A DNA stretch of 64,000 nt from Limnephilus marmoratus (taxonomy: Eukaryota > Arthropoda > Insecta > Trichoptera > Limnephilidae). Under the pieces are notes generated by a model. It made no database searches and was not told the origin of the DNA. It was given only the letters and a program-made list of their open reading frames with translations. Where the stretch lies: contig OU862928.1 of NCBI GenBank assembly GCA_917880885.1, forward strand, positions 41,838,962-41,902,961, given 5' to 3'. Each line of letters opens with the position of its first letter. Within the stretch, counting starts at the first letter, position 1. A program made the position numbers and the translations under genes. This document shows, piece after piece, positions 32,348 through 43,802 of the stretch.

Positions 32348-34077
32348 AAGTTTAAATAATTTCTATACATTTCTTTCTTTGCATTTAAAAGTTTACCACG
32401 TAAGCTCCAGTATAATTTAACATATTTTTATAAAACAGAAAAGCCCGAAATATTTCATTCAGCCAAGGTTTGTCAATTTTTTTCAAAACCATAAAAAATG
32501 GGGTGAAGATAACCTATAACCCACTGGAGCGCTTTTTGCCACAATATGACACTATTTAAAATACCTCGGTGATGCCAATTTTGTCGAATTTTCCATTATT
32601 TGTGAGTAATTAATTTGAGGTTTACGATTTTAAAATATATTTTTTAATTAATCCTATGAATACGTGATAATCGACCAAAGATAGGTGAATTTATTGGCTG
32701 TGTAGAACTATAATCAGTTTGTATGTCTCCATATTAAGGCTCTGCAACCGGGCCCGAAAAGAAGAAGATAGAGAGATACGAAATTACGAATGTTAGAGGA
32801 GAGCGCTAACATTTACAGCGACAAAATTGATGCGAAAATTGCGAAAATGTTTAATAAAACACGACTCGTTTAAAATAGAGCAAAAATCTCGCGGGCATTA
32901 TCTTAAACAGCATTTAAAGAAACACTGTGATTTTTTTCATATATATAACTTGTAAAATAACTGAAACAAACGTGTTAATAATAATTTTTGGAGCATACTT
33001 TGCGATTTTTTCTATCGAGGGAATTTTATATAATTCGCGTTTCGGCGCGGGCAAAGTCTAGATATTATCTTCAAGAATAACATATATATATTAAGAGCTT
33101 TAAAACTTACCGTGTTTACGGGAAATATGTAATAAATCGGTAAAAATCCGGGTAGCGGGCCCTTAAAATTCGGAAGTATGTTTTTTTATGTAGGCGGAAA
33201 ATATTAAAAATGATTATCAACAAATTTCTAGCAATCGGAGAAAAAAGTTTTAAATTAAGCTGTCGCTCCAGTGGTTAGGTTAGGTTAGATCAGGTTAGGT
33301 CACTGATTAACTAAATATCATTTTTAGTCAAGTATAAATGGCAAATAAATATTTAAAAAAAACCATTGGTAAGCGATTTTTAAAACATTAGCTTTGTTTG
33401 CTTTAAAAATTTAATTGCTTTTTAAGTCCGTTTGCCGTATTAAAACCTGAAAGAGTCTTTTATAATATGCTTTCGAAAATAGTATTTTAATTTGGGATAC
33501 ATTAAAAAACAGCATCTCTTTGAAATTTAATGTCAAGCTGAATATTTTATGAAATGATATGATTTTTGTCTGGACCCGAGGGTTTTAATAATTACACGAT
33601 TTATATTTTTTCTTGTATCTACTGTGTAGTTATATGTTTTAGTATATGGGAACTGTAAAGTTTGGACATTGAACAGAAAATCCCTAGAAGTCTAATCTAG
33701 ACGGAATTTAAAGAACAACGTTATAGCTTACAGCAGTGAAAAATATTATGTCAAAACAAACGGGGTGTCCGAGGGTAAAGTGCACAAACTTCGGTAGGTG
33801 ATTACGATAGTTCAAGTAAAAAAAGAAGAACATCCTTTTTCAAAAATTCAACGTTTTAAGGTAGCTTTCGGGTAAAGTTTGTAAGCTGAATAGTTCGCAT
33901 AGAAAAAAGTTGAAATTTCGAAATAAGTTATTTATCTTTTTTACTTCTATTGTCACGTAGTCATCTCTCGAAGTTTGAATTCGAAGTTTTGCAATTTTCT
34001 ATTGGACACCCTGTAAATCATTAAATAAGAAGAAAACACTAATAATTTAAACAAAAATATGAAAAAGGTAACGGTCT
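32348..34077. other. Unassigned AT-rich stretch
   Basis: No gene. 32460-32600 shares sequence in inverse with 9770-9860. A TTAGGTTAGGTTAG run at 33275 is too short to call an array. Confidence 0.4.
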
Positions 34078-34152
34078 CTACTGGGACTCTAACCCAGAAT
34101 CTCTTGTCTTACCAGGAAAATCGCCCTACCAATTTAAATCCTGCCACCTATT
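34078..34152 (-). repeat. tRNA-like sequence, probably a SINE head
   Basis: Minus strand has a box A-like AAATTGGTAGGGCG and box B GGTTAGAGTCCC. An anticodon-like loop CTGGTAA (GGT) sits between TTTTC and GACAA. T-arm CTGGG/CCCAG pairs. Pairing elsewhere is imperfect and there is no clear acceptor stem, so I read it as tRNA-derived and not as a working tRNA. Confidence 0.5.
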
Positions 34153-35239
34153 ATTTTCAAACTTCCCATTGTTAGCCAGCCGTATGAAATCTCGGAAAAG
34201 AATACTTTTGAAGTAATATTTTTTTCATTTATTTCGAACTATCTTTTATTTTATTTACCGAAACACATTCTTTTAACAATAAACTATCGACAAAAATAAC
34301 ATTACCTGTATTTATTTGATGAATTGATAGGTTTATCGAAATTTTTGTGACCAAACATCGACTGACTTTGACAGCTCATTTCGCGGTAAAATGCAACCGA
34401 AAAACTCCACAGATAAATTATTTAAAAATACTCTGGTCTTGCCAGGTTAATGAAACTTTTAGGGGTTTCTGGAATACTGTTGGCGCAAGCGATTCTGACC
34501 TTGTTCTTGATACAGTTTCTTTATACATAAGCGTCAAAACCGCAACCAAATTGTTTTTTTTTTTTTAATTTTTGACGGATCGCCGGTGCACGAGCGGCCG
34601 GAAAAAGGTCTCTTTAAGAAACAATATTACCTTCGACTATTTTTTTTTTCATTTTATTGGTCACTATGTACCTTTTTCATTGGAAACACGTATTCAAAGA
34701 ACTGGTTTTTAACCTAAAATAATAATAAATAATAATCTGAATAACCTTCAAAAGGTATAAAAACAGAGTTGTGTAATGAAAAATAAAAATTTATAAGGTT
34801 TATTATATATACTGGCTTTTGCTCGCATATTACTAGGGAGTTCCCACTTCGCCTCCTCCACCTTCCCTATCCCCACTCCACTCCTCCCCTCCGCCAAACG
34901 GCGTGACGCGACGGCTTAAAACGGTACCGTTACCGTCAAACGTAACGGTAGTAACATGTATAAGTCAGTCAACAGCTGTCACAAAGGAAAAACGTTGAAT
35001 AAACAAACCATAATTTTGATATGTTTATAATACATAGGTTTTCATGTCGAACACAAGTGACAGATACATGACACAGGTTCAACCCTCGACCGTCACTCCT
35101 GCGGAATAGATTTCCGCGTTTGATCATACACCCTATAATATACACCGTGTGCGGAAACTAGTAGTACAAACTGAAAACTGGTGAATCTTCATCAACATCA
35201 CAATCTTCGCTTGTAGTCGAATTATAATCATTTTTTTTT
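34153..35239. other. Unassigned stretch
   Basis: No gene or named repeat. A short open frame at 34347-34568 has no recognisable motif. Confidence 0.4.
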
Positions 35240-35892
35240 TATTCGAGTTTCGTTTTTGAATCTGAAAATAGAATTAATTTTTCAAATTTAAAATAAAAAT
35301 CGTTGGCCAATGTATAATGCATTTTTATTTGCATCGCGAAGGGTAGTCTCGGCTCCAAAACTATTAAAAAACTCAATTTTTTTTTTTTTTTATATGATAC
35401 AAATAACAAGTTATAGATTTTTAGCATTAACATGCCTCTTGAATTCTTCAAGGCTACTATTAAAAATATCGATAGTCTTGGAGGCGTTGTTTAACAGCGC
35501 CATACCTCGTGTCATGCTATGCCGAGCCAGTACGTCCGTTCTGCCACGTGGGATACAAAGCAGATCATGGTGACGTCCCTGGCTGTAGTTATTCGGTACG
35601 AACAACTTATAGCATTCCAGAAGGTATGGGCTATCTATTAAATTATTAATAATTTTGTACGCCGTTACTGCAAGGGCCCCACTCCTCCTCGAGTGGAGAC
35701 TTTGGTAGCGCGTTTCGGCAAGCAAATCTTCGTGATGCATGAATCGCGGGTACTCTCCGTGCATTCTCAAATACATGTATCTCAAAATCTTTTTTTGAAT
35801 CTGTTCTAGTTTTTCAATATATTTTTGTTGGTATGGGGCCCATACAGCAGAGGCGTATTCAATTTTAGACCTTATAATGCAGTTGTAATATT
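35240..35892 (-). pseudogene. LINE reverse transcriptase C-terminus (Jockey-like)
   Basis: An open minus-strand reading from about 35892 to a stop at 35411: IIRSKIEYASAVWAPYQQKY, IEKLEQIQKKILRYMYLRMH, RRSGALAVTAYKIINNLIDS, NNYSQGRHHDLLCIPRGRTD, TRGMALLNNASKTIDIFNSS, EEFKRHVNAKNL. This is the last 160 residues of a LINE polymerase, with no internal stop. 35240-35410 is its 3' tail. Same family as 43050-43802 by the matching LEYAS...WxPxQxKYI and LEQIQKK motifs. Confidence 0.85.
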
Positions 35893-37149
35893 TAATTAAA
35901 TGAAGACAATATTAGCGAAACTCAATCGAAAATCTAGAGACAGAAAAATCAGAAAAAGATATTGGCACCTCTGGAACACGTACCCAGGATCTTCTGCTTT
36001 CGTGGCAATAGCTCTATCAACTTCACTTCCTGAAATATCGTCGCCGTAGATGCCAAGAGAGTCAAGCCACAAAACCACAAAGCTGAGAAAACGGCCCTCA
36101 AAGATTTTTGGTCGCAAAAAAATGTAATTTTTTTGTCATAACTTTTTTGTTTTTATAGTTAGAAGGGTGAAACTTTTGAAATAGATATTTTGTGATGTTA
36201 TCTTTATACCATTTGGATTGAACAAATGTAAAAAGCAGTATTTTAAAAGTTATGTGGGTTAAATCTATTGACCACTGAATTTTGAAATAAACGGATGGTA
36301 CATTATGTAGTAGTCAAAAGAGTTAAGCCTCTTACGCCTGAGAATTTGTAGACAAAGTACTAACATTTTGTGGGCTGATACTCTAAACTCTAAAGTAAAG
36401 TCTATTAACTATCTAACCACCGCACTGTTTCCCTAATGGTTGAGCTGAGAGGATGGATCGCCAAACAGATCTTTGCACTGCTTGCGTCATTCACATTCAT
36501 ACATAACCCTTAGGTTATTCTGACTCATGACATGGAACGACACCAGTATTTGATTTACTTAATCATGCCATGTCTTTTTCGGGCGTCCTCGACTTTTACC
36601 ATTAACATTTGTTTCACATAATATTCTCCTATCTACATGTCATTGTTCATCCACTCTACATGCTTCGTTAATCCGATCACATGCTCAAACCATCTAAGCA
36701 TCCTTTGATCCTTTTCTTAATCTTTTGCACTACGCTTGCATTATTTGCGAATTTCCACACAGTAATTATATTTTATTTTAATTCAGTTTATTTTATTTTG
36801 ATTTAACTTTATATTTCATTTTCTTTTTTATATTGGAGGCACCGCTAAATAATAGCTGCGTTCCAGGAGAAATCCTGAATTGTAGCTGAGCAGTGAGTGA
36901 CCTTTTCAATGGAATCAATGTGTGATGTCTACTTTGTGCGACTGTTGAATCTGAAAAACTCCAGATTCAACAAATTGTGTGGTAATTATTTATTAATGTG
37001 GGTGTGCTTCAATCTTGCCAGTATGGTAATATTCTACGCTTGTTTATACCGCTCACTGAACCTTAGCAAATGAGACATGTCCGAGCAAACCAAAAATTTA
37101 AGTAATACTATTGATGACCTCTTGCCCCACTACCTTACCGCAGAATTTG
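35893..37149. other. Unassigned stretch with short dispersed repeats
   Basis: 36030-36090 shares TTTGTGGCTTGACTC and CATCTACGGCGACGATAT (inverted) with 38715-38760. 36845-36890 matches 26395-26445. No gene. Confidence 0.4.
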
Positions 37150-38040
37150 TGGTCCTGGATCAATGTTCATAACGAACCTGGTTGAAATTCTCAGGATCAA
37201 GAGACTCTGCTGGAAGAATGGCAGAATCCTTTGCCCTTTGCCACGAATTGGAGAAAAAGGTTTAGGAGGAGCCTACACAGGTTCTAGATGTCCAGATTCA
37301 CCGCTCCAATCTGCTAGACCAAATTTTGACCACTCAAGACTGAAGTCACAGCGCCTTTAGGATCGTCTGACCATTGCCTGGTGAAGACGTCAATCCCCGT
37401 TAACTTCAGACCGCCAAACGAAAGGCTGATGAGAAAAGTGTGGCACTATAGGTCAGCAGATGGTTCGGTCAGCGAACACATAATGCTTTTCCGTGGTCAT
37501 CTGTACGTTTTCGGACCCCTCAAGATGTGCCCAGAAAATCGTTGAAGTCATCACATCTGCGCTGAACGGATTCATCGAATCCACTGTTAAAGAAAAAGGT
37601 GCGGGTTTAAAGCCATGGTTCAGTCGACAATGCTGTAAAGCAGTGCAATGAAAAAACGCAGCTTACCGAGCCAACAACACGTCTCGAACAACCAAAGACA
37701 AAACAGCATTGCACAAAATGGCAAAAAAAACCAAGAAAATCATAAATAGGTCAAAATTGAGCACGACCTTCAGATCATCCAAAACCTGGCTGGTGCCCGC
37801 AAGGCAGCAGAGCAAGCATTCTGGTCGCTTACGGGCTTAACAGGTCGCAATTTCTGCAAATCCAGTCTGCCACCTCTTATCAGACCTGACAGCTCACTAG
37901 CAAACACCGCCACTGAAAAGGCTAACCTATTAGGAAAAATGTTTGCGAAAAACTCAACCCTCGATGACCAAGGTGCTGTCCCGACGTCGGTTCCTCACTG
38001 CGGTTTTCATATGAAATAGCCGAGGATCCGGCATCGGGAA
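37150..38040 (+). pseudogene. LINE endonuclease-to-RT linker region (Jockey-like)
   Basis: From about 37364 the plus strand reads SDHCLVKTSIPVNFRPPNER and LMRKVWHYRSADGSVSEH. The SDH motif closes an AP-endonuclease domain. Further on, with frame changes, come KPWFSRQCCKAV, TTKDKTALHKMAKKTKKI and later LPPLIRPDSSLANTATEKAN, LLGKMFAKNSTLDD, which match the segment leading into the reverse transcriptase. The catalytic part is absent. Many stops and shifts. Confidence 0.75.
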
Positions 38041-38119
38041 GTACTTTACAGCTATGAAACGATTTGCCGACTTTTGTGCTTCCTCCTTCCTACAACATGG
38101 GTCTCTTCAAGACCAATGT

Positions 38120-38250
38120 TCATTCCTTCCTCTCCTCAAAAAGAGCCTCCACACAACATCTCAGATGACATAACATTTTATTTTTTTTAAACTCTACAAG
38201 GAGGCCCTGGGGAAAATAATTTCCCTCCGGGCCTGCTGTGTGGAGTTAAA
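38120..38250 (-). repeat. RepA end fragment with palindrome
   Basis: Contains AAAGAGCCTCCACACA, GGAGGCCCTGGGGAAAAT and TTTCCCTCCGGGCC, the terminal hairpin of RepA. Confidence 0.6.
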
Positions 38251-38954
38251 TAAAAACATAAAATGATAAAAGAAAAAAATGTGTAATATTGCAAAAAAGG
38301 AAAAAAAATTAAAATAACACTAGCTGACAGTTTGGGACTCGCGATACCGCGACTGTATCGCGAGACGTATGCCCAAGCATACAAGATAGGCATTTTGTTG
38401 AGTTAGAGGAGGACAACACTATAAATCATTGTCGAATGTGAGCAGAGGCGCGCGCTTTCTCACAAATTTCGTGTTTCAGTTTCAGTTGCCAATGGCGTCA
38501 AGCCACACACAATATTAAATTATTCGGAAGTCAATAGATCTATGCGGCTTGTAGTTATTGACTACATTGAATGTTTTAATCAATGTGGGTTAGATCTTTT
38601 GGCAATTATCAAAATACTCATTAAATAGAGTGTTTTATGACCCAAATTCATTGACCACGGTAACTTTGAAGGTTTTAGAACACTTCTGCATACTTAACTC
38701 ATTTTCGCCAAATTTGTGGCTTGACTCCCTTGGCATCTACGGCGACGATATATTATTTATATCAATCAAAATTTTAATGTAAACCCTCGAAAAAACTCAG
38801 TTATTTACTTTTTGTAAATATAAGTAAGAAGATACACTTTATCAGAATTATTTATATCAGGTATAGGTATTGTGTATTTTTGCATTACGGTTCTAAATTA
38901 TTTGTCGTTATTTTATTGGTCTATGACATACTTATTTTTATCACTGTCATTTAT
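38251..38954. other. Unassigned stretch
   Basis: Includes a 10-bp hairpin CTCGCGATAC/GTATCGCGAG at 38338-38364 and the short repeat shared with 36030-36090. No gene. Confidence 0.4.
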
Positions 38955-39805
38955 GAATTTTGTCTCTCTCTCTGGTTTCAATCCTGGGATTGGTTTGCAG
39001 CAATTTCCTTTAGTTTCCTCTTCCATTCTTCCCTGTCTTGTGCGGCTCTTTTGAGGTCTGCATATGATAAGCAGCGCACGTCCACCAGCAGGTCCTCCAG
39101 GTACTCTCGGCGTGGGCGTCCCCTAGAGTTTGTCCCCTCGGTCATATCCTCCATTATGGAATGCAAGAGGCCTTCTTGTCGTATTACATGGCCGATCCAT
39201 CTTGCACGCCTTTCGGACAAGGTCCTGAGCAGGTGCCTTCCTCCTTCGATTCTTTGGAGAACCTCCTCATTTGTAATGTGGTCTCTCCAGGAAATTCCTA
39301 ATAGTCTTCTATAGGACCACATCTCAAAAGCCTCTAGTCTCCGTTTATCTCTTTTGGATAGGCACCATGTTTCGCAGCCGTACATCAAGATACTCCATAC
39401 ATAGGTCTTGATGAGGAGTATTCTCAGCTTTAGGTCTATATTATTTGATTCAATTATTTTCGACCTTTTATTGAAAGCAAGCCTAGCCTGGTGTATACGG
39501 CTGTCGACATCGCTCTTAGACCGACCGTCCCATGTTATTTTGCTCCCGAGATAGACAAACTCCTTGGCGTTCTTTAGTGGAACTCCTGACATCTCTATTC
39601 GCATCTGATGTTGCGTTCGGCCTACAGTCAGCAGCTTTGTTTTGTCTTTATTTATCTTCATGTTATAGTTATTTTGGAGAATGCTTTGCATGGTTGTTAA
39701 GGCCTCTTGCAGTTCTTCTTCGCTTTCAGCAACCAATGCAATATCGTCAGCAAACCTTATCATATCCACCTTTTGCCCGTGTATCTTTACACCTTTTCGT
39801 TGTAT
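38955..39805 (-). CDS. LINE reverse transcriptase, C-terminal half (263 residues open)
   Basis: The longest coding frame in the window. It begins just before the catalytic motif (MIRFADDIALVAESEEELQE) and continues with MKINKDKTKLLTVGR, FVYLGSKITWDGRSKSDVDS, TYVWSILMYGCETWCLSKRD, LEAFEMWSYRRLLGISWRDH, RARWIGHVIRQEG, GRPRREYLEDLLVDVRC and ends AANQSQD. The endonuclease and RT fingers are missing (5'-truncated near 39805), so it cannot work, but the frame is uninterrupted, which suggests a recent insertion. A (GA)n tail is at 38961-38971. Confidence 0.9.
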
Positions 39806-40549
39806 AGACTGTTTATAACGCTAATAAATAAAATAAAAATATACTGAGCTAAGGTGTCTACATCCAATACGGTCACTTTTCACTGTATCATACTTCGACT
39901 AAGAACTACCAACATTATGTTCATTTTCCTAACGCACATAATATTGGCTGCTATTTTTGCAGATTCACCTCTATTCACACTACTTGTACCGGACACCGTG
40001 CATACACATATCGTACAAAGGTTGAAATTTAAGGATTTTGATCGTATTTAGGATTTCAGAAACTGCTTCCAAGATGGAGACTGTTTTATAAAATTATGGA
40101 ACAGGCAAATAGTTAGAATTTTACGAAGTCAGTACTTATTAATTGTTTTTGTGTTGAATTCATAGAAAACATATATATTTTTAGTAGTAATTAAAATTAA
40201 ATTTGTTAATATTATTATTAAGTTCTTCAAAAACAAAATCACTTAAATAAAATTTAAATTAAAAAAATATATACTTTCTTATATGGAAAATAAGAACTTT
40301 TGTTGTGTAGGTCTAATAATCCTTTACAGCCCTCCCATAATATCATGAAAAGATCGTTTCTCTTATAATTAAGGGGTGTAGTCTTAGGAAGAATTCTGTG
40401 CATTCATTATTTTCTGCCTACTTCTGCTGTGAAAATTGTAACTATAATAAAATTACTTGACGTATGTATGTTGTCAACGAACAATATCGTGACACAAGAA
40501 GGGGGTGGACTGTAATCTGTATATGTATGAGACAAGACAATTGTTGGCG
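39806..40549. other. Unassigned AT-rich stretch
   Basis: No gene or named repeat. Confidence 0.4.
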
Positions 40550-40562
40550 TTTTTTAATGTCT

Positions 40563-40804
40563 TCTTCTTCTTCTTCTTCAATGGCGCTACAGCCCATTTC
40601 GAGCCTTGGCCTCCTTCAAAATAAGCCTCCACCGCCCTCTGTCCTCGGCCGTCGTCTTCCAATCTGCAACATGGAGTAATCCTCTTGCATCCTTCCTGAC
40701 ATCATCCTCCCATCTCAGTCTAGGTCTGCCCGCCTTTCGTTTACCTCCCGGGTGTCCTGTCAGAACCTTCTTCGGTACTCGTGTGCTTGGCTTTTGGTTT
40801 TTGG
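40563..40804 (-). pseudogene. LINE 3' end with (GAA)n tail and target duplication
   Basis: Minus strand reads KPSTRVPKKVLTGHPGGKRK, AGRPRLRWEDDVRKDARGLL, HVADWKTTAEDRGRWRLIL and KEAKARNGL then stop, the C-terminal block GRPxxRWxDDV...W...AxDRxxWR of insect LINE endonuclease-reverse transcriptases. The tail is (GAA)n at 40563-40577. TTTTTTAATGTCT flanks both sides (40550-40562, 40805-40817), a 13-bp target duplication. Confidence 0.9.
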
Positions 40805-40914
40805 TTTTTTAATGTCTAATCACAGGAAATGACAATTGGAAAGGAGAAAGCCCCTACCTTTGCTGGGTTCATTTTTTTTTACATGTTGCATGAATATTTT
40901 GTAAGTGTGTGGAA

Positions 40915-41480
40915 TAGGATCTACGACAGAAAGAGGAATGGAGCGATGTAGACGACGACCGCCGATAAAAACAAAAAACACCAACTAAAGTAGAAACATG
41001 AAATAAAGAAAATTAATATGAATTTCGAAGAGCAATTGAGTGTACAATATGCCAGCCCGTCTTTAGTCAACACAAATAAGCTCGATGGTTTGCCAACGCG
41101 AGAACATGATGCCGAATGAAATATCAAAACGACGCTTCTTGTGAATGTTTTGCGCATGTATGGATGAAAGTTCGAGGAGGCGAACATAGCGCCATCTGTC
41201 ATTCAATAACATAAATAATTTCGTTCTGTTTGAAATCCGAAAGACGTTTAAATTTGTTCATACAAAAATATTAAATCGCGATTAAAAAATGGGAGCGTGG
41301 AGGTGGGAAGGTTAAAATTTGGGGTTTTAAGTATTTTTTGAGGCCAAATGAAATATACTTTAAAACCTATTATCAAAAACCTATTGCCAAAGTATGAAAT
41401 ATATTTTAAAACCTATTATCATACCTACTAGATACACATAAAAAATCGAGGAGTGCGACCACAAACACCGTGACACGAGA
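40915..41480 (-). repeat. Dispersed repeat (mate of 13545-14190)
   Basis: Inverted relative to the first copy, with indels. Boundaries by eye only. Confidence 0.65.
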
Positions 41481-42452
41481 TTTTTTATATTTAAGATTTA
41501 GATTGTAGCAGGTAGCAGCTACCAGCTGCGTCCTAGTTGATGACAACAACGCATTTTTTTGTTCCCAAGGTTGGCATGTCTGAGTTCCAGAGTTCGCTAG
41601 TTCGAATTTTATCCGCAAGCGTCAGTTGTGTGGAGAAACCGGGCTGACAGGAGGTATCGTGGCCAGCGCTCGTAGTTTGGTGGGATTTCGAGTTATCTTT
41701 AATCACGTGTAAGGCAAATGAATATTATTATTATCTTAGTTTAATGGTTTCACTGATTGTAAAATATGTCAGGTTGTTTTTCCCTGGCTGGCGCCCTATT
41801 AAATTAAATTCTCCATGGCCCTGACGGCACAGATTTCTTACGTTAGCAATCCAAATCTTTTATCTTTATCAGGTCTCTACCTGACATGCCCTGTTGATTA
41901 ATTGTCCTGCTCTACCAATTTCATTCAAATTGCAATCAATAAATGTCCTTGTTCTATTTCAGATTATTGTTTTATTTGATTAATATTGTGCCACAAACCC
42001 TTCTTGCCGCGTGGGCGGTAGGTAGTCGAACATGTCTTATCAGTTTTAAATGTTACAAGATAATATTGTACAATTTATATGTTTATTCTAAAATCCCATA
42101 AAGTATGTATCTCACATAAAAACAGACATACCCACCCCACTCCACACAATGCACGACTTCATATAATGATGTCACTGAAGACCGTCCAGTTTCATGTTGA
42201 CTCCGACCGAATCTTCCCGGATGAGGTTTTTCATGATTTCCTTATTCCCAAAGGCAAATGTGGAAGAACTCCAAATAAAAAGGAAGATACCCCCTCCTTT
42301 CCACTCCCAACATAATACAAACAGACACGTATATATATATATGGCCCCAGCGGCTGATGCTGATGGTTGCTGATGTTGATGCTAGGCAAAAAATGCAATT
42401 TTAGTTGGGTTTTTAGATAATAATTTTTCCATGCCGATGAAATACAAGACCT
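41481..42452. other. Unassigned stretch
   Basis: No gene or named repeat identified. Confidence 0.4.
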
Positions 42453-42463
42453 AAGTCTATAAT

Positions 42464-42974
42464 GCCGGTCCACTCTCGTATGTTTCGCAGCCAAGACATT
42501 GGTCTCCTACCAGGCCCTCGGCGACCTTCTCGTGATCTTGCCTTTCAATATTAAATGGAGCAAGTGATACTTCTCCCCTCGAAGCATATGATCCAGATAT
42601 GAAATTTTCCTGATTTTTATTAATGTAAGCAGTTCTCTATCTGCTCTAGCCCGCCTGAGAATTTCTGTTTGGTGATCATGTCGGTCCATGGGACCTTGAG
42701 CATTCTCCGGTGAAGCCACATTTCAAAAGCCTCTAACCTGTTCATGGTATTTACTTTCACATCCATACAGCTAAACCGACCACACATAACATTTTAGCAT
42801 TCTCTGCCTTAGTTTTAAGCTGATATTGTCGTTGCAGAAGAGGGATTTTACGAGAGTGGACCGGCATTAGAAGTGTTCAGGAGCTATTCCGGGCAGCGCA
42901 AGACAGAGATACATTTTCAAGAGTAATCGCCAACGTCGGGGGACCTGATACGGCACACAAAGAAGAAGAAGAAG
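42464..42974 (+). mobile_element. LINE insertion with inverted 5' segment
   Basis: 42464-42849 is minus-strand LINE (EILRRARADRELLTLIKIRK, ISYLDHMLRGEKYHLLHLIL). 42850-42974 is the plus-strand 3' end of the same LINE with its (GAA)n tail. Both pieces meet in sequence at a 20-bp block TACGAGAGTGGACCGGCATT present at both outer/inner ends in inverse. AAGTCTATAAT flanks the whole (42453-42463 and 42975-42985). Same family as 22583-23291. Confidence 0.88.
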
Positions 42975-43049
42975 AAGTCTATAATAGCCAGGTAAAATAC
43001 CCACATGAGGTAAAAATTGCGAGGCGCAAATAACGCGGTTCTATTTATT

Positions 43050-43802
43050 TAAAGAAAATTAACTTTAAAATCAGTAAATTTGAATGATTTACCTTTTCAA
43101 GGCACATAAGAATCGTGATATTTTATTACTTAAAATGTACAAACTTGGTTTCGATCAACAAACACTTATATTCTTCGCGTCCTATTTAAAAGCCAGAAGT
43201 CAATATGTAATAATAAATGGACATGAATCTAAACAATTCCCGGCGTTAACAGGTATTCCCCAAGGTTCAAACCTTGGTCCTTTGCTGTTCCTTATACTTA
43301 TAGATGACATCCAGGTTTGTGTAAAATATTGCAAATGTCTTCTATTTGCAGATGACCTCAAACTTTTGATGGAAATAATCTGTTACTATGACTGCTTAAA
43401 AATGCAATCTGACCTTGATGCTATTGTAGAATGGTCAGTAAAAAACAAATTAGAATTCAATATAAAAAAATGTGTAACTATGACATATACCCGCTCCCAG
43501 AAGCCCATAGTTTTTGAATACAACATTAAAGGGAAAACATTATGCCGAGTCAATAGCTTTAAAGATCTCGGTATCGTCTTTGATCCCAAACTGACATTCT
43601 CGGATCATATATCACGGCTCACTCCAGCGTGCTACAAACTCCTGGGTTTCATCATCAGAATATGTAAGCAATTTGATGACCCAGATGCAATGATAGCCAT
43701 GTTCGATGGAGTCATAAGAAGTAAGCTGGAGTATGCTAGTGGTGTGTGGACTCCGCACCAAGCTAAATATATTAATATGCTAGAACAAATTCAGAAAAAG
43801 TT
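43050..43802 (+). pseudogene. LINE reverse transcriptase core, interrupted
   Basis: Open plus-strand frame with the reverse transcriptase palm: TGIPQGSNLGPLLFLILIDD (motif B-like region), LLFADDLKLL with the catalytic DD, LEFNIKKCVTMTYTRS, SFKDLGIVFDPKLTFSDHIS, SKLEYASGVWTPHQAKYINM and LEQIQKKF. A Jockey/CR1-like enzyme of the family at 35411-35892. The frame stops being LINE at 43803, where the long direct-repeat unit starts. The natural continuation LKIFLYNNHLPRC is found at about 54571-54612. Confidence 0.85.

Noticed and set aside
33268..33300. TTAGG-like repeat
   Set aside because: Only three to four imperfect units.
34078..34152. tRNA-Thr gene
   Set aside because: Box B is altered (GGTTAGAGTCC), there is no acceptor stem, and several mismatches are present.
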